DNA of 64,000 bases, from the NCBI GenBank assembly GCA_003116975.1, contig BGKB01000002.1, positions 124,001-188,000 on the forward strand, read 5' to 3'. Under the pieces are notes generated by a model. It saw nothing but the letters and a program-made list of their open reading frames with translations, did not search any database and was not told the origin of the DNA. Below, in pieces: positions 60,740 through 64,000 of the stretch; the stretch's first letter is position 1, and every line of letters begins with the position of its first letter. Position numbers and translations under genes: made by a program. This stretch comes from Aurantiochytrium sp. KH105. Taxonomy: Eukaryota; Sar; Bigyra; Thraustochytrida; Thraustochytriidae.

Positions 60740-61480
60740 TAGGGTGGATTGAGGTCCTTCCGCAACTCAGGTGTTGAGAGCGAGTTCGGCTTAGAGGCTC
60801 GCGCGCATCTCGAGGCCCTCGAGGCCGCAGCCGCATGCAGACACGAACGCACGCACGCACCCTCGTGCTTACTTGGCTGGTGTAATGGCAGATCAACGGC
60901 GGCATCAAATGCAGAGCTTGCCTGCTTTTATCCGCGCGAGACCTTCCCCTTCGGATGCACTTCTCATGTGCTTGGATCGCGACTCTGCTTGTCGGCCCAA
61001 GTGGTTGGATTGAGGATCCACCTACAAGGTATGGCACCAGCACACGTCGTAAGGCAGAGCAAGAACGCGCGCGTGGAGTAGAATGTTTGCGAATCATGGA
61101 TGTCGCACGCATGCGAACGGGGGACAGGCTGTCGACGGTGGAGATGGCGCGCATCATGCAGGTGATGGCTTAGGATGTCCTCTTTGGAGGTGTCTACGGA
61201 GGGTGGCAACCTCAATCGTGCACAACTTGCCTGCTATTATCCGCGCGAGGGTTTCCTCTTCGGATGCGCTGTTCCTTTCCTTTGAGGGAGACCATGATCG
61301 CGACTATACTTTTCGACACAAATGGTTGGATTGAGGACCCCCACCTTGAGTATTGCACCAGCAAATGTCCCAAGGCGGACCAAATGATCGCGACATCGCC
61401 CAGGACGTCATCTTTGGATACGCCGACGGAGCGTGTCGACCCTACTGGTTGGATTGAGGACTCTCATGTTTCAGTCTGCG
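60740..61480. repeat. degenerate tandem repeat, period about 305 bp
   Basis: TGGATTGAGGA recurs near 60744 (variant), 61004, 61326 and 61449. TGCCTGCT(T/A)TTATCCGCGCGAG recurs near 60922 and 61228, and a TTTGGA-centred segment near 61180 and 61415. Units are diverged with indels, suggesting an old array. Confidence 0.6.
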
Positions 61481-62202
61481 CGGCGCACAGCAGCAAACAG
61501 CAAACTTCGGCACACGGACATACATGGATGACTATGTGGCCTTCGTGAGGCGTTTGATTGCAAGCAGCAAGGATGCTGCGTCGCGTCGAAACATAGGATG
61601 CAATGACAGACCTCCACGCAGATGTAATCCCAGATCCTTGTACGAGCGCGATCTAGAATCGCATAGTGCACGAGCGCTTCGTTTTACGAGAGCAAGGTGA
61701 TTGCTCGTGCCGCTCGTCAAGCTATCGAAGGGAAGCCTCTGAGGACCTTGGCGCCGCAACATGGCGCAGCAACGAGCAGAGGCAACGCAAGCGCATAAAG
61801 CAAACAACCAAAGGGCGCAACGGGGATCTCTCTGCTTGAGTTTATACATTGCAGCGACGCGGAGCTCATGAGCGTGCGTCAATGGACGAAAGTGCGCATC
61901 AACATGGCGGGAACTCGCTCATTTCCGCGAGCATTTGCAAGCAAAAGGATGAGATTGAGATTCATCGTGTACATGCACGCATTCGTAGCCATCGCAAATG
62001 GGCTATTGCTGAACCCTTTGGTTATCAATCGCTTCTTGACTTCGGCAAAGGACGCAAGAAGTCCACGAACGCAGAACAAGCCGCACGTGGAGAGGATGGA
62101 CGGCATGCAGCGGCAACTCCATTGTACGAACCACGAGAAGAAGGATTTCTGCAAAAGAGGTCAAGGAGAGCAGCACTGATATGAACATGGTGAGCATCAA
62201 CC

Positions 62203-62481
62203 ATGGATGATGACGAGCTGAAGCAACATGCGCAGTTGCTGAAGCACAAGCGGAGAATTCTGAATTTCTTGCGACTACAAGCCACGCAAGTGAAGAATAG
62301 CGATTGTCAATGCTTTCCAAAGGTCAAAAGCAATGGAGAAAACGCCAATCAAGTAAGAGCAAGCGCTGCATCCCGACAGCAAAGGGTCGCAGTTTTGTTG
62401 AGTTTGCTGCGAGACAAATTGCTTACCGCCAATGAACAAGGGATGATGACGTCGCAAGGAGGACTTCGCGGAGACACGTGA
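62203..62481 (+). CDS. small hypothetical frame (92 codons)
   Basis: An ATG-started frame encoding a charged, helical peptide (MDDDELKQHAQLLKHKRRIL, later RVAVLLSLLRDKLLTANEQ). It is less compositionally biased than its neighbours and could be a small gene or an exon remnant. No family recognised; chance is possible. Confidence 0.2.
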   Translation: MDDDELKQHAQLLKHKRRILNFLRLQATQVKNSDCQCFPKVKSNGENANQVRASAASRQQRVAVLLSLLRDKLLTANEQGMMTSQGGLRGDT

Positions 62482-64000
62482 CCAAGAAAGGTGAAACTGC
62501 GCATTTGCACGGCGCAGACGCAGACACACATACCTGCAAGTGTACACATGCCAGGTCGATTGGTGTTCTTGCTTGCCATGGCAAGCTGCCGCAAGCAGTG
62601 GTAAGCGAGAGCGACCGCGATGTGAGCGGGAAGGATGGGACAGTCCTGGTGTACACGCACGGAGAGTGGCAAGGCAATTGCACATGGCAGGACTGGTCGT
62701 CCTGCCATTGTGGGTTCGGAGAAAGGGAAATTAGCCAGTCGCAGTCGTCCATCCGTCCATCCTTCCATCCATCAAGCCAGCCATGCATGCCATGAGCCTG
62801 GTTGGTGCTGATGCTAATGGTGCAGTCGGAGAGAGTCATCCTGCTGCTGCCAAGAAGAAAGGAAAAGGCCTGCATTTCCAGCATCGACGCCGCTGCCGAC
62901 TGCACAAAGTGCAAGGAGAGGAAGACGGCGAGCACCGCATTGCAGTCGCTGTCGCGTGCCGTCTGGCCTAGCTCTGGGCGATTCCAAACTGCGCAGAAAC
63001 AGGGTTTTTCTCCTGCGGTTACGGAAAAAAAGGTGCAGTTTGAGGTAGGAAGGTTCGTGCGGGTCCGAATCAATTCGACGCTCGGTTGGTTAATTTCGCT
63101 GGCCAGACTTGCTGCTGGCTGCCAGCGACAGCGGCGTGAAGCGGGATTTCTCCCGAGACCGCCAGCAAGAGCAACCAACCAATTGCACCTGGAGGATGTG
63201 GCCTCGAGCGGGCGGATGTTGCACTGGAGGGTAGGGTTTCTACCGGCCTCCGATTCTGGTCGTTTTGGCTGAAACGCACTGGCGTGACAGGCGGGGAACA
63301 ACATACAGACCAGCCCCGAGCATTGTTGCACCCGTCGGGGCCGGCATCGGGCTTCAAGCAAGCCAAGTGATCTTTCTACCTGGCGAGCCCGTGGCAAATT
63401 TTATGGTTCATCGAGCGACTTCGGTCGACCGGAGGGGAGCAGGGCAAGGAGGATGTGGCGACGAGTGCCAACGGCGCCGATCGGCTTCTTTTTAGCGGCT
63501 CGATGCGAACCAGGATTCGTCTCGTCCACTACCGGTGCCGGCTGCGCAGGAGAGACTGCGCAGCGGCAACCTCGTTTTCGAAGAAAGCTCGAACGAATAA
63601 AAAAAGGGAGAAACGCCAACTCTGCCACTAACTGTAAATGCAAGCTCCGGAAAATGGACCTGTCGCCTGCTCGCTCGTTCGCTCGTTCGCTTGGCTCGAG
63701 CTCGGGCAGGTCCAGCTTGCGCTCGACGTGTGAAAAGGCAGCCAGCCTTCTGCAGCCAGCCTTCTGCGGCCAGCCTTCTGCAGCCGCATGGATTGTTCCT
63801 CCGCAGCCGTATGTCATCATCGCCCCCGTGCAAGCAAGCCACTTCCCTCAACATCACGATCACGCTGGACGCGATCGACAAAAGCGATCTTGAGCCAAAT
63901 CAGACAAACCTAGCCACCGAGCGTTGGCTGCATCGCTGCCTGGTGTTTTGATGCCTGAAAGGAGCCGCTAGCCTCCGGCTCCCGCTTGCCCTTGCATGCG

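Larger units (their letters stand above)
58761..64000. other. 5.2-kb right-hand region without a convincing gene
   Basis: All frames above 100 codons overlap others on the opposite strand and are biased toward Arg, Ser, Ala or Cys. Contents I can name are ACAGG tandems at about 59780-59805, GAGCGCAAGA tandems at 59818-59848, a degenerate ~305-bp tandem repeat (60740-61480), a CCATC-type run at 62749-62775 and a small ATG frame at 62203. Parts look like decayed coding sequence, since codon-like runs switch frame repeatedly at 59400-59720, but no family is recognisable. Confidence 0.45.

Noticed and set aside
62423-63397. 324-codon minus-strand frame
   Set aside because: Cys/Ser/Arg-biased with no domain; includes a translated CCATC simple repeat.
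1-64000. tRNA, rRNA, CRISPR, prophage, retroelement or Polinton-like content
   Set aside because: Scanned by eye for conserved tRNA arms, regular spacer arrays, and reverse transcriptase, integrase or capsid motifs; nothing supportable found.

Overview
This window looks like nuclear DNA of a free-living protist with compact, mostly intron-free genes. A thraustochytrid (Labyrinthulomycetes, stramenopiles) is my best guess, from long uninterrupted GC-rich reading frames, eukaryotic gene content (IQ-motif protein, DHHC transferase, Efg1, WD40 receptor, mitochondrial presequences), abundant tandem repeats and lineage-specific gene families. The assignment is inference; no rRNA or other taxonomic marker is present. 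I see no tRNA, rRNA, CRISPR array, retroelement or virus-derived element.

Layout. 1-917: the 5' part of a DHHC-family palmitoyltransferase that runs off the left edge. 1-6 kb: a decayed kinase C-lobe and an interrupted Crinkler/FunK1-like protein. 6.5-9.3 kb: a Roc-COR-TIR protein with one frame break at a homopolymer, followed by a 480-bp tandem duplication. 10.8-21 kb: housekeeping genes (Efg1 rRNA-processing factor, a large IQ-motif protein, a small B12D/NDUFA4-like mitochondrial protein, amidophosphoribosyltransferase), with a 2.7-kb microsatellite-rich spacer. 22.5-26.2 kb: a TIR-NACHT-WD40 receptor. 26.7-37.7 kb: a segmentally duplicated array holding three trypsin-fold pseudoproteases (one intact) and a truncated plus a complete VWA gene. 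37.7-50 kb: a VWA cluster of four further intact genes arranged as two head-to-head pairs, each made of one class I VWA protein (DFSGS MIDAS, cysteine-rich tail) and one class II VWA protein (DTSRS MIDAS, coiled-coil and basic tail). 50-59 kb: an AidB/ACDH-11-like acyl-CoA dehydrogenase, an EF-hand-like protein, a MoeA/gephyrin-E-type molybdenum insertase whose 3' end is tandemly repeated downstream, and an unknown membrane protein. 58.8-64 kb: no convincing gene.

How the parts may fit. Two different TIR signalling receptors, both keeping the glutamate expected of NAD-cleaving TIR domains, lie within 20 kb of an expanding family of surface-type pseudoproteases and VWA proteins. That is the kind of fast-duplicating accessory content expected of recognition or self/non-self functions. 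The strongest candidate for an undescribed system is the pair of divergent class I/class II VWA modules. The functional link between these families is inference from position only.

Several long reading frames begin at TTG or GTG. In those cases I chose the first plausible in-frame ATG.
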